Position numbers and translations under genes: made by a program. The notes under the pieces were generated by a model. That model was given only the letters and a program-made list of their open reading frames with translations. It had not been told where the DNA came from and did not search any database. Below, piece after piece: positions 42,968-55,664 of a DNA stretch of 64,000 bases. Numbering within the stretch: position 1 is the stretch's first letter; each line of letters opens with the position of its first letter. Source of the DNA: Trichoplusia ni (lineage: Eukaryota > Arthropoda > Insecta > Lepidoptera > Noctuidae); contig NC_039491.1 in assembly GCF_003590095.1 (NCBI RefSeq), forward strand, positions 6,944,001 to 7,008,000. Reading direction: 5' to 3'.

Positions 42968-43174
42968 TCGTCACCATCCTAGCCTTTTCCCAACTATGTT
43001 AGGGTCGGCTTGCAGTCTAAACGGATGCAGCTAAGTACAAGTGTTTTACAAGAAGTTTTAGAAGACTGCCTATCGAACCTTAACCCAGTTACCTGTGCAA
43101 CACGATACCCCTTAGTCAGACTGGTTGTCAGACGTTCTAGAATCCGACTACCTGTAACGTCTGTCAAAGATATG
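42968..43174 (+). repeat. lepidopteran interspersed repeat (CTAGCCTTTTCCCAACTATGT family)
   Basis: CATCCTAGCCTTTTCCCAAC, TATGTTAGGGTCGGCTTGCA, AACCCAGTTACCTGTGCAAC and CTGTAACGTCTGTCAAAGAT follow the known order of this abundant moth and butterfly repeat. A fragment of the same family lies at 17618-17664. Confidence 0.8.
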
Positions 43175-44186
43175 TAAAAAATACTATCATTATAAAATAT
43201 CAAAGTCGTTTTAAAAAATAACAAAACAAAACAAATTCAGAAACGCCTGCATTAACAACATTTCAAACACCACTGGCTAGCGCTGCAGCACAGCGAAAAG
43301 TTTTAACTGTCCGGTTTTAGATCTTTACACAAATAGGAGATTGCTTTTAGTGCGACACGTGATGCTGAATTAGAAATAAAAGGTTGTGGACTACGCGGCG
43401 ACTTTTATTCCTGGCTTCGTTCGAATGCACTTTAAAATACACCACAGCTACAATTAGCCCGACGGAGACAATTTTCTGTGGCACATAATAGCACATTGAC
43501 GGTCCATTGGTCGGGCCTGTAGCCGCAATTTGTAGTAGATGTCCTTTAATCACTAACTCGGGTCGAAAATATTCGGTAATTCGGTTCCGAAATGCTATAA
43601 AGATGTAGGTAATTGCGTAAATGGCTTCTGTGTTTGCAAGAGTTCGACGAAAAGCAAAGTACCTGTTGTGTAAATTCTAAGAAGTTGTTTGGCACTGATA
43701 TCTATCAAATTCATTCTTACAAAAAAAAAAGTGTGATAATAACATTAGCAAAAACCCCAATGTTATATAAACTGGAAGTCAGATGGACATTAAATTATTA
43801 CATATCCTTCACAAATGATCTCGTTAGTAATAACCTCCACTTGACGAATCGATGCATAACATACCACCTCTCCTATTTCCAATTTGACAAATAAAAGCGT
43901 AAAACGCAGTCTGTGCCATCGCTATTTTATCTGCGTTAATTAAAAGTATCGTGAGGGAGGAAACCGAACCTTTCTTATTGCATGTGACACGGGAGGGTTT
44001 AAAACAAAATTAGTGCGACAAGGGAAGAGCTATTGTTTTACCAGATACCCGACGTTGATGCCAGGATACACATGGAACAAAAAAGTAAAAGGAAGTGGCT
44101 CTCAAGGTACATGCTCCTGTCACTATAAGAAGGATATCGACCTTAACATGCGTAAATACGACTATGACATGTTTTTTTTTAATTCA

Positions 44187-44300
44187 GCCATTACTGTCCC
44201 ACTGTAGGGCAAAGGCATCCCTTGGGTTTTGCCACTCTGTCCGGTCTATTGCTTTTTCTTTCCATGTTTTGTGGTATGCATCCAGCTCGTCGCATGACAT
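44187..44300 (+). repeat. lepidopteran interspersed repeat (ACTGTCCCACTG family)
   Basis: CCATTACTGTCCCACTGTAG then GGCAAAGGCATCCCTTGGGT and GTTTTGTGGTATGCATCCAG. It is a diverged copy of a family whose consensus has ACTGTCCCACTGCTGGGC, very common in Lepidoptera. Confidence 0.75.
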
Positions 44301-45649
44301 GATTTGAATCGAGTTATTTATACCAAGGTCTTTTTTTCTTTTTACATTTTAGAAACCTTACAAACCACAAATCCACGTGTTTGACAAAGATAATCAGAGG
44401 GTGGGTAAATGAGTAATTTTAGCGACAACGGTTCCAGTACTAAGGCAGTGTATTAGCACTTCCATCTACTCGTCTATGCTGCACGGCAATACACTTTGTA
44501 ACACATTGTCAATGTAAGCATTTAATGTATGTACGCTGATGCAACATTTTGCTGCTATATGCTCTAAAGAAATTCCCCGATCCGTGAGCTACCTAGTTAT
44601 GCATCGTGGATTTGTAGTTCAAAGTGGCTCAGTTTCAATAAAACCGCGGCTTCATAGCCTTAACGTCTCACCGTTAGAAAATGCAAACTTTAATACAATT
44701 TCTAATGCAATTTTACGAGACTGTTTTATTGAATTCTATTTCAGTGAGTCAAGAGAAGCTTCTAGAACGATAAAATAAGGTATTTTGTGTTGAAGATTAC
44801 CTGAGATGTTTCTCTTTTCATGCATTATAACGAAGGCTTAAAACATTTACTTGGTAAAGAAATACAATGAATTAAAGCTCTATTAGGATTGTGTAAATCG
44901 CTTTTATTATACTAGTCAGTTCTACTACGCATGTACCGATCTTTTTAAGGGTAAATTCACTCTACATTTTCCAATAATAAATATTGACGTTAAACTAGAG
45001 CCTATGAAGGTTATATCGGAAGCTGACCGAATTACGTCAAATACGCACAGATCGTAGCATATTTTAGTACCTATATCAGAGCCGTAGATGAAATACGACA
45101 CGTTGAAATTTGATTCCCACCTCACGAAGCTATAACTTTAACAGTTCAGGTCATAAAATAGAAACCGTAGGTAAAACGACAGACCCCAGGAGTGAGGCAG
45201 GACTCATAAAATTTTGCATGTTCCGTAGATCGCGCGCCTGCTCAAGTGGAAAATTTCACTCGTACACGCCAGTACGCAACATTTACGACTTTTTCATGAC
45301 GTTATACAAGAACAGCTTCTACAGAACTATAAAATCGTCCACGTTCACGGCTTTTTTCTTTTTCAAATACGAACTACCTGAAAACAAAAAACTTGTACCT
45401 AGTTTGAAAGAGATGCTATCGTGAAATATTTCCCTCTGGTCGCATTAATTTTGCAACGGCTCGCGCCGACGCCGCTTTGCAGCAATATTGGAAAACATTA
45501 CAAATTTCATTTCAAAATGGAAAGTGTCTTGCTTAATTCTTTCTATTTGAAAAGATTTTATTCGTTCGCTATTTTCGCAAACAACAACGTGGCTGTCTAT
45601 AACAGTTAAAGAAAAAACGGGACTCTATCGTCTGTGTAAAATGAAGTCG

Positions 45650-45800
45650 AAGCGAGTCGGACGCTGGGGGCGGGGCCCTGGAGATAAATCTCGGCCGGCG
45701 ACATCGACAGCGGGTGCGCGTGCCAACGCACTACCAGCGCAACACCACATTAGGGGCCAAACTAATGTCCGTGATATAACATCCCATCCCGGGCACAACG
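45650..45800. promoter_or_regulatory. GC-rich patch with GC box
   Basis: Contains GGGGGCGGGGCC (45666-45677), an Sp/KLF-type GC box, then GAGATAAATCTC, CTCGGCCGGCGACATCG and GCGGGTGCGCGTGCC. Composition contrasts sharply with the flanks. Regulatory role inferred. Confidence 0.28.
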
Positions 45801-47784
45801 ACGCATCTTCATGACCAGCGTATTTAGATACGCATTTGAGAATACATACTGTCATGTATATAGATATTTATAGAAACGTATTCTTTACAGAGTTCGTTGC
45901 GAGTTTTCCTGCTTCAAATTAAACGTTAACCTTGGTCATCCTTTACAGATCCTTAAAAGTCGTTGTTGCATTGGATAAGCTTCCAGATGCTAAGGTTCTA
46001 TTTAATGTACCTACCTAAAAATATTTTACACACTCGGTAACATTTTGTAGTCACAATTTTATATTCGATGACATGTCTAAAGTTTTTCAATTTATAAAAT
46101 TACGAATGATAGATAGGAATTTTCTATAAAATTTTCAATACTCAACAAACATTCTGTCAAAGTGGTATAAAAGTTTGGAACTGTAAATGTTGTTTTATGA
46201 CCGTATGCGATGTTCAGTTCATAGCCGTGTAACCACATAGTAACAAACTTTTGCCTGTATTTGATTGCAAAGTACCGACAATTTTACGTGCTGTTCCACC
46301 TGCAGAAATTTCAATACAGACTATGTTTTAGTTTCAACCGTTTGCATATTGAAACGAAACCCTGCGCGGAATTCTATACTTACGAGTCGGTCAACATTCG
46401 CAGCAGTCCTTTGGCAAATTTGCTGATTGGTGAATATTTTAACTCTAGAACCATAAACCGTTCACTTTGTTTAAGAAGAGCAATTAGTTCGCACAATCAC
46501 GTCGAAATGTTGTGCTTGTTAAAAGGACGAACTCCGAAACATTCATTAAGCTGTCTTCCGTAAATCACAAGCCTAAATGCAGCTGGTTTTAATGAAACCA
46601 CGAGTAGTGGAGAATACAAACGAAACTTAATACGTCGGAGGCTCGCCATATGCTCGGCCGCAGTTCACTTAGTGCTCTATAATTTTAAATGATTGTACCG
46701 AACCCATATCGGCCGGCAGTAGCCGCTGGTACTATTGATCGCCGATTCGGTAACTCTGCCTCGTATTTTACAGTAAATTGTAGTTCTATAAGCGCTCGTT
46801 CGCTCAGCATCAAAGCCATTTATCGTGGAGTCGGTTTGCGGGCGCGATGCCGCCATCCCTTACTAGACTGACATACTGGGATACGTTAAGGAGCGTTCAC
46901 ATTTATATGATGACTAACGCACGATAAAGACTACAATTATTGAAGGTTTTATGACTTGTCTTATTGCACAGCATCAAACGGCACTTCTGGAAAAGGGCGG
47001 ACCAAAAACAAAAGTTTATTTAATTGATACTTAAACTTATATTTCGAACGCAATTACGTTCATAAACTAAAAATAGGAAAAACATGTTTTTTTTTTCTTT
47101 GATTTTAGCTAAGTAAATTCAAATTGGGAAAATAATACAAATAACAAAAAAAATAAAAATGTTTTGGACATCAAGTACATCTCTGTCATTAACTTATACA
47201 AATAAACTAGAAAATGCTATCGAGCCCGTCTATTCAACTGTTTCGTGTAAATGCTTCGCGAGATCACTGCATTGATGGCTACTTAACCTAACACAATGGC
47301 TCTACAGTGACAAGTTACATTTCAGTGTGTGTCCAGAGAATATTTCACTCGTACATGAAAGGGCCGCACAGTTAACGTACCACTATTTAAAGACTTATGT
47401 ATTGTCTGATTGTATAATGTAATTTTATAACGCATTTGGTAACCAAATTCAGCAATTAATTAAAATAGCTTTGTGTGTGCTACGCGCTATCCATAATGAC
47501 ACTATCAAATGTATATAACTTTTACATCGTTGAGCGAATCGACCTGTTAGCTATACTTTTTTTGCAACCAGCTCTTGTAGCCAAGTGTATGTATTTCGAC
47601 ATTTATCAAATAGAAAAGACTTGAATAGAGATGACAGATCAAAGTCACGTGACCTACAATATTTTTTGATGTGGTCTATACAATGCCTTTGTGTAGGATA
47701 CACTTTTGTCATTGATGATTGGTTATACATTGCCGCGCACCGATGTAGATGCGTGAGACGGTGTATTTAGGTTTAGCCAGCTAG

Positions 47785-47845
47785 AGTCTGACACTACCCG
47801 CTTTCTCCCCCGAAGAGGTGCTTGTCCATGAGTATTCTAGCAACC
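47785..47845 (+). repeat. interspersed repeat, AGTCTGACACTACC family, copy 2
   Basis: GAGTCTGACACTACCCGCTT then CTCCCCCGAAGAGGTGCTTG and TCCATGAG, clearly related to the copy at 20671. Confidence 0.6.
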
Positions 47846-49076
47846 AAACCGCAGCAATCTCCATACCAAAAAAAAAAGGGATTACTTCAGCGGATCTGAA
47901 AGGATAGTAGAAATGTCATTAGGATAGATTGGCTGCGTAAAACGCCAAGTTAATATTTATCAGCAAAGTCTTACTAAAATCTTTAAACAGTTAAATAAGT
48001 TATGAGTGTGACATTAATCCTGTGTCCAAATTGTTCTCATTAAAGACCAATCAGTCAAAGTCTGTTTTGAATACTAGTGTACATATAATCAGAGGTAATC
48101 TACGTAATATCAACAATAATAATATATTATCTAATTAGCAATAATCCCTCGCGTGATATACTAACAACTAATTAGCTTTTGCTAACGCTTTGGTATCTGC
48201 GGTTGGCGCAATTGCGACACATCAGAAATCTCAATGTTTATCTAATGTGGATACGATATACATACATACGTTTTGCTATCGTTTAACACAACAAACGCTC
48301 GAAATCAACTCCAATTATATTTAAAAAAAAACAAAGAATGATCGATCAATTATTGTTATATTTCTCTGAGAAAAAGCGATGGGACGTTTTAGTGAAAGTT
48401 TTACAAAGTCGTTTAATGTTAATAAAAGTCTTTAATTGTATATTCCACTAATAAATAATAAGACACAATTAACTCGCACCCCTCAGCTATTTCTTAAATC
48501 ACTGAATAGCCTAATAGTTAGTATTCTTATTCAGTAGTCAAGTGATAAAAACAGTTGGCAAAAAATATTCCCAACAGAATAACTCTATATAACAGTAGAT
48601 AAACGTGACTTTAGAAGTTATTCCAGGTTTCTGTTCATATTACTGTTATAAACTATGAGTCTAATCTCGTACGAACGTTTATGACAAATCTTTTACGAAA
48701 TGAAGGCCTTAGAGAATTACGTTTTTTAGAGTTCTGTGTCCAAAGGGTAAAAATAGAACACCGTTACCGACAAATCGCCGTCTGATGGTTTTTCGTCTGT
48801 TGGTTCTAACATCACCAGGTACCTATCATGGTTTCTCGTGGACCGTGATAGCTAGGCGCCTAGACAGTCGATATGCTCACGGATGATGTATTAATATATT
48901 GCCACTATAATACCTAATCGAATCCGGATTTTATATCTGCCTTACTTAGATTCACTTTAGATATAAAATTTCGATGCAGCCTATAAACGGCTGATAGCTT
49001 TAAGTACTCTAATCGAAAGACTGCAATAGCTGAGGGTCCGCCACCTCTAAAAGTTATGTAGAATGTTAAGTACGCT

Positions 49077-49113
49077 AGAGATGGCGCTTCACAAGACGTA
49101 GAGCGCCATCTCT
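49077..49113. repeat. 12-bp-arm hairpin AGAGATGGCGCT
   Basis: AGAGATGGCGCT (49077-49088) and its exact reverse complement (49102-49113) flank a 13-base loop. Possibly termini of a tiny element. Confidence 0.6.
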
Positions 49114-49837
49114 CTTCCACACCATTCATTATCTCTTTTGGTATGAATGGTAACATGTTTTTCTTGTTCTTGTTATTTTACAAAAGGCATCGTGTTATTT
49201 CGAGTAACAAAAAAAAACACATTTCACTGATTTTATTCTGACGGGAGAGTTTTTAATCTCTATCTCTATCGTGCTAGCCATATGATTAGCTTTATTTAAT
49301 TAAATCAATCAATCATAATGCTCTCACAATATAAGCATTATTTTTCTGGACTAAATTAATTAAAAATCTATCAAACGGCTAACTGAAAATTTTCAGATCA
49401 CACGAAACCCACTAGATATCGTCAAACATAGTTTATATTTACCGACACTCCACAGAACTACAATAGGCCAGACTTCCGTACATTCAAACACGGCCTGTAG
49501 TTCGTGCAGCACTATCTGCCAATTCATTAGCAGTTAACATGAAAAGGCTTTTAATCTCCTTTGATTTACTAACAAAAATACCTTGGAATAGCCACAAACT
49601 GACCCACTTCAGATGTACTCGTACGAACTACGAGTTATTATAGAATATAAACTCTAATCATGCTGAGTTACAGTTGGGTATTTCATGAGCATAGTATTTT
49701 AGAAAATGTAGATTTGTTTTGTTTTAGACTTGGGTTAAATTACTGATTTTTTGTTTTGTTGAGACTCCTGTGCATGTAATTTTAGACGAGATTAAGAGAA
49801 AGGTTTGGTTAGGTTATTATATTCGGCACTGAAAACT

Positions 49838-49902
49838 GGACACCACGCCAAACTCTCTGTGTTCAATGTGTCGCGGGTCCCAGCCCCGTGTAGGACAAAC
49901 AT
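49838..49902 (+). mobile_element. tRNA-derived SINE fragment
   Basis: GGACACCACGCCAAACTCTC then AATGTGTCGCGGGTCCCAGC and CCCGTGTAGGA align with the middle of the SINE at 11671 (CACCACGCCAAACCCACTGA, GTGTCGCGGGTTCAATCCC). Box A is lost and box B mutated. Confidence 0.7.
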
Positions 49903-50772
49903 ATTTAAGAGGATAACTAACACTGCATCGAAATGGTGAAAATTCAGAATTTATGAAATCAATTTTCCAGCAAATCTCTTTATGTCTTATGTATTCAGGT
50001 AGGTAACCTACATTATAATGATTACACTCCATTTGCTTAAGCCCGATAAATTGCGCTGATTTATTTAAGAGGATCTTACATATCCAAAGCACGTATTTGC
50101 CTACACAAGACGTAAGTAAACTACCCGTTTTTATAGAATGTTTCTATGAGCAAGTTAAATCAAATTACTTAATTTGATTATTTTACTAAAGTACTTTAGG
50201 TACTAAGTAGTACATAGGTACCTAGTACTTTACGTTAGGTTACTTTACTTTAATAACACAATTACGAATTTAAAAGGAGTATAGGCTAATAGACAATTTT
50301 CTATCAGGCATAAACCATACAGAAACAAAAGACACTTAACATTTATATCAAGAACCCAACCATTTCGTGCAATTACCAAAAAGAAAAATGCTCCGAGGTA
50401 GAAAAGTTTAAAATTAGCCTCAGGGGAAACTACAAAAGTTGTTTCAAGCTAAACTAAACAAACGTCTTTCGTAAGTATCTGAGACAGGCTGCAGATGGCA
50501 AATGAAATAAAATGTCCGAGTGATATGTTTGCTCCATACGTCTTCATTTCAATGACCATTCATTTGTGATCGGTGCGGCCACGCGCCTCTCCCTAGAATA
50601 GATTAATGGCGATCCGATTTTCTGCCTACAGAAAATGCCTATGGAAAGGGAAATTCGAGAAATACAGATATCCTATAATGCGGATATGTAACGTTTCCAA
50701 AAAAGTCCTAACTGTAAGGCAATCGATTAACTCTCCGGTCTTTGGAAGAAAAAGCTAAAGTCCTGCTACTCT

Positions 50773-50821
50773 GACGCGTTGATGTATCCCAGATCTCTTA
50801 TCTGGGATACGTCAACGCGTC
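50773..50821. repeat. 22-bp hairpin with 5-base loop
   Basis: Arm 50773-50794 pairs with 50800-50821 with a single T/C difference (a G-U wobble in RNA) around ctctt. The arms read GACGCGTTG and ATCCCAGAT. Same design as the hairpin at 6267-6309 but a different sequence. Confidence 0.85.
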
Positions 50822-53027
50822 CAGTATCTATTCCCACCAATGTCTATTATACCTACTTCAAGGAAAAATGGGATTATTCAGCACAAATCATTTGGTTAAG
50901 GAATAATAAAATAAAAGTAATGACACGGTATTTTTTAATAAAACACCTGGTACCTACACATAAAATTTGAAATGAAAAGGCCGACCTAGAAGCCACGCCG
51001 TTAGGAGACCCCCTTAGAAATTATTTTTTGTTAACTTTCAATTCTAGTGTTAAGAATATTTACTTTAATAACTTAACAAATTTCAGTTGACCTGCAATAT
51101 GTAAGAGTACTTTCGATTTACCTGTTAACCCACTTGGCGGAAATGGAAAATTCTTACAAGCAGACACATGTCGCAAAATTGAAAATTCAGGCTGTAGAGT
51201 ACCCAGAATGTGTGTTATTATGGAAAGCTGAATTCTCCTTTCAACACGACTTGGTAACTACTTCATTCTTATTTTATAAACCGAAAGTTTTTTCTTTGTA
51301 TTTAAGGATGGTATTTGTTACTCTTTCATGAAAAACCACCAAACTTTTTTGGATTGGATTTGAAAAACAATGGTAGATACACAGATAGTTTATAGCCTGG
51401 CCAACACATAGAGGGATATTTTTTTGATGATTTTATGTTCCAATGGAATTATCATAAATTTGTAGTGAGCGGAGAAACTGGCAACAGCTACTACGAAATA
51501 AAATACTGAATACTTAAGTATGTTTAAAAATGATGTACATTGTGGCCAGTGACGTATTCAGTGAATCGGCTAGATGAATGGTATTCGAATTGAATAAGAA
51601 CGGAACTAACATTTTTCTTTTTTTTTTCTTTATAAAGTATCATATGAATAAAGTGGCGTTTCATTACTGTACAAGTACATTAAAACTTTGTGTAAAGCTT
51701 TTTCATTAAACTCAAACCGTTAACGACATCTCTGTGTACGCGGGGGAACTAAGTTCAAGTGCATGACTTCACTAGATGCTTTTAGTTTTGAATGTGCTCG
51801 ACAGAAATTGTTATTTTACCGAGACTGGACAAACATTTTGGTCGATATTCTGTTTGTGAGCGAAAAAACTGAACACATTTGCTTTTAGGATTGTTTGTTT
51901 ACTTGTTTCTATAGATTTCCATGCATATAAAGGCAGGTCTAAGTTTCGTCTCTTTCGAAAATCAAGTAGGATTAAGGTATTTTTCAAGCCAAGGTATTGC
52001 ATTCATATATCCTTTTGTTTTAAGTGAACCATGCCAAAACTTCAATTTGTCAACAGACCAACGCAATATTTTCGTAAGCCGAGCATATTGCAGGCGGAAA
52101 CTTTTCTAGGACGCTCATTCATAGCATGTTGTTTGTTTATCGTGGGAATTTGTGTAGCATTGAATAGAAAAGTAAAGAGCACTGCGATGCGACGAGAATT
52201 GCAATGTAAAATATGGTGATGCTTGAAGCTCAGCATCTCGTGCCTAGTGAACAAATAACGTAGGGAAAAAAATATGTTCATTATATGTTTTTCTTTTCTT
52301 TCACCTATTCTTTAGTACCTAAATAAATCAGAATAAGAAGTAAATCTTGAAAATGTTTGACATATCATTTCCATTTTTCTAAAATTTTGCATAAACCTAT
52401 GCGTGGCAGTGCAATATTATGAAGATATGTTGATGCTAGAGCCTATATACCCATAGGCTCAGTTTGGTCTCAATACATTCATATTGATGAACACTTTATC
52501 TCGAAGAAAAAAAAGAAAATTAAATATACGTCGTGATGCTTAAAAACGATATGTAGCAAACAATTACCTAATAATTTGAGTTAAGCTGAAAAACAAAATT
52601 AAAGCACTTGCACTCAATACCTTTAAGTTACTAAGAAGGTACACGGAACTAAGTAGGAAGTTTCCGAGTTAAAAACTCCAAGTTGTTAAAGGTAACATTT
52701 TACTAAAGTTAGCCAGCAAAGAGCGAGAACTACTTATCAGAACTGAAAATCTTCAATTTTACGTTAAGTTTAAAAATAAAAACTAACTATTATTTAATCG
52801 CGTGAGATTTTTATTTGAATGAAGCAAAAGAGCATTGGAGTCGAGGTAGTTTAAATAGAGTTTTTTTTTATGTGGTAATTTTAAATGAGTTTAATATAAT
52901 GTAGATATTACATTATTTTGACATGTGTGGAAGTCGTCGTCTCTCGAGAAACCTACATTTATTCAAATATATTATTATTAATGTATAATAATAAAAATTA
53001 AAACCCCAAAAAGAAAAAAAGACAAAT

Positions 53028-53090
53028 GAGACAGACACACAGATAGAGGTCAAACCTAACACACCTTTTTTTGCGCCGGAGGTTAAAAAT
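53028..53090 (+). repeat. interspersed repeat end (GACAGAC...TTTGCGCCGG family)
   Basis: GAGACAGACACACAGATAGA, CCTAACACACC, TTTTTTTGCGCCGGAGGTTAAAAA. Matches the terminus seen at 16795-16845 but is somewhat better preserved at its right end. Confidence 0.65.
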
Positions 53091-54654
53091 AAACTCCAAC
53101 GTATTCATAAATCTATAAATTAAACGCATAAATCACTTAAATGTCCGAAAAGCCAAATGCTTTCAGAAAACATGAAATCGATTCCTGAAATTATGTAACG
53201 CAGGTTAAACAAGCAGTGCATGAGGACAAATCATTTGGTACGCCATACACGTACAAATAGCATACGGAATGCTGAATGCAGCGCTCGAAAGCCTGGCTTT
53301 ACAAATATTGCTAAAGCGTAGTGAACATAATAAGCCGAATCTCTCATTCGTTTGTAAAGGGTGAAAGGTGTCGGCGTTGTCGCTGCATATTGGGGTTAAT
53401 CTATGATATAGCAGATTTTTTTTATCTTTCGGTCGAATAAATATAGTTTTAATAGGCAGTATGATTCACTGCCAGTTTTTGGTTATGTAGACCAATATTT
53501 TGAGAATGATAAATGACAATTAAATTAACTACTACCTGTATAAATATTTGTAGGTAATTAAATTATCCCAAATTATTTTTAGGCTCAAGCATCACAAAAC
53601 TTCATCCATGTTACTTGTAGTCAATTACATACTTTTCAGCTGACAACAAGAATCTTCCGTTAAATGCACAGATTCATCAAAATTTTATTAGTCGTTGCGT
53701 CCGATAGCTCATAACTGCATTCCATTTGTTACTCAATACTCAAATTTTGTTCCAAATCAGAAAATACAAAGTGAAGATGTATTTATGGAATTCATGAGAC
53801 TCCGATACAAGATGTAAGACGATTTCCTGTGACTAGCCTCATAGAATATCGACAACGAATATCAGAACTAGTACAGCAACAAACTGTCTTCTGCCAAAAG
53901 TTTCGGCGCGTCAATAAGTCGCGGGAGCAATAACTACACGGACCATAGCACAACCAGTTCACGAGTAATGGCCGAGAAAATGTTAAAACTTACTAACCGG
54001 ATTCAGTTTCCTGAAAATCTTTACCCCACTGTTAGTTTATTAGTCAAGAAGATACTTATATATAACCAAGTTGCCAATCGTGCTAATAACTACACAAAGG
54101 CTGTTCAATCCAGACTTGCAGGCTACAATGTAGCCCGCCAATGTATTTGAAGGTCCGCCAAGAGTAGCTCGTTGTTTTATTATAGTTTTTTTCTACCTTT
54201 AGGGTATTACCGTAATTCTTATGTGAAGCCTGCAGATTGCCTTGGATAGTTGGGATTTAAAATAACCTGGGAATACCCATAGTCTCCTCTACAACACCTT
54301 TTAAGGCATCTAGTTATTTTAAACGTAATCATTAACCATATAATAAATACCCACTCAAGCAGCATTAAAATTGATCATTCTGAAATGATGTGGCAATAAC
54401 TGTAAACTCACGCCTATTTATGACGCCACTTTGAACGTAGGTAGGTAGCTGCCGTAGGAGGTACTTAAGTATGGTAAAGCACCTTATAATGGCGCTAGCA
54501 ATAATTTGAATCTGCGACTTTTTACCTATAAAATATAAAGCCGTAATTTAACTCTACAATCTACTTACAGATAATTATTTAACAGGAAGCGATTTATTTT
54601 ACTTCTTGCCACTTAGTACCTATTACTTGTAATTCTTGTATCGCGGGCTTTAAA

Positions 54655-54800
54655 AAAACATTAAAGTCACATGCACAAAAGGCATCCGGACTTCGAATAA
54701 CCATTCGTGGAACACACAAATCCTTGTGGGTACTACGCGGGGATCGAATCCACGTCACCACACGCACAGTGTGTTTAGTATGGTACCTAACCCTTATCAA
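54655..54800 (-). mobile_element. tRNA-derived SINE
   Basis: Minus strand: GTGGTGACGTGGATTCGATCC includes box B GGATTCGATCC (54741-54751), followed by CCACGAATGGTTATTCGAAG and TGCCTTTTGTGCATGTGACT, the body shared with the SINEs at 10300 and 11671. Box A is decayed. Between 54801 and about 55660 nothing else was recognised. Confidence 0.75.
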
Positions 54801-55664
54801 CTTATCACCCTTAGCATGGATGGCCCATCCATGCAGTGCAGCATGATTTTACGGGAAAATCGTCAATTGGAACGGAATCATTCTTATCCAGAGCGAAAAA
54901 ACTTTAAACTTTAAAGGAGTCTAAAAATAGGAATTTCTAAAGTCGGCCGTCTATAGTTTTAAGGTAATTCTTGATCATAACGTCAATCTATATTAATTAA
55001 ATAAGCCGAACATTGTAATAACTTAACATTGGCCATTCCATTGGATTTACCAAACACCAAAGCAGAAGAAATGTAGTAACAATGCTATCTGCCATTGGAG
55101 TATACCCTTTTCTATATTAAATTTTAATTATATAAATAATGCAAAACGTAAAATTTTATTCCTGATATTTAAATAGGAACCAACTTGTAGCGGCTAACTG
55201 TAATTTATAAATCTGGTTTCGTCGTCAAATTATGTTACTGCATTCTGTACAAGCAACAAGCTGGGAAACTAGATGGCGTTTTACGCTCTTTTCAACAATC
55301 CACCGTTTTATATGCTGGTACTCCACAGATCCAGGCAGTAATAAGGTGGTCACAGTAGTTAAATCTCTCGATGATTATTACTGATGAATACTATTCAGTA
55401 CACGATAATTATACACAAACTCTTCTCCATTCTATTCAGTCATAATTTTTGTTTTCTTAATAATGTTTCCCACTTGATTTTAATGTTTTTCGTATTAGCA
55501 TTTCTGCAAACTTGTTAAATGTCACTCGTGTGTGCTATGCCATTCAAAATCAGTATAGGCGTACCCTTGAGTATACATACTGCAGTGTTAACAATATGTT
55601 TACAGAAAATATTATAAAGATTTTGAAGTAGTCTATAAAAAGAAAAGGAGAAAGTAAAATAAAC

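Larger units (their letters stand above)
43175..49837. other. intergenic DNA, right-central part
   Basis: AT-rich sequence with two repeat fragments (44187-44300, 47785-47845), a short hairpin (49077-49113) and a GC-rich patch (45650-45800). Open frames such as 45110-45424 and 46261-46563 have no recognisable product. Confidence 0.6.
49903..54654. other. intergenic DNA, right part
   Basis: AT-rich. It contains a 22-bp-arm hairpin (50773-50821) and a repeat terminus (53028-53090). No gene supported; open frames of about 60-79 codons look like chance. Confidence 0.6.

Noticed and set aside
46261..46563. 100-codon open frame
   Set aside because: Looks like random sequence; no domain, signal peptide or neighbouring exons recognised.
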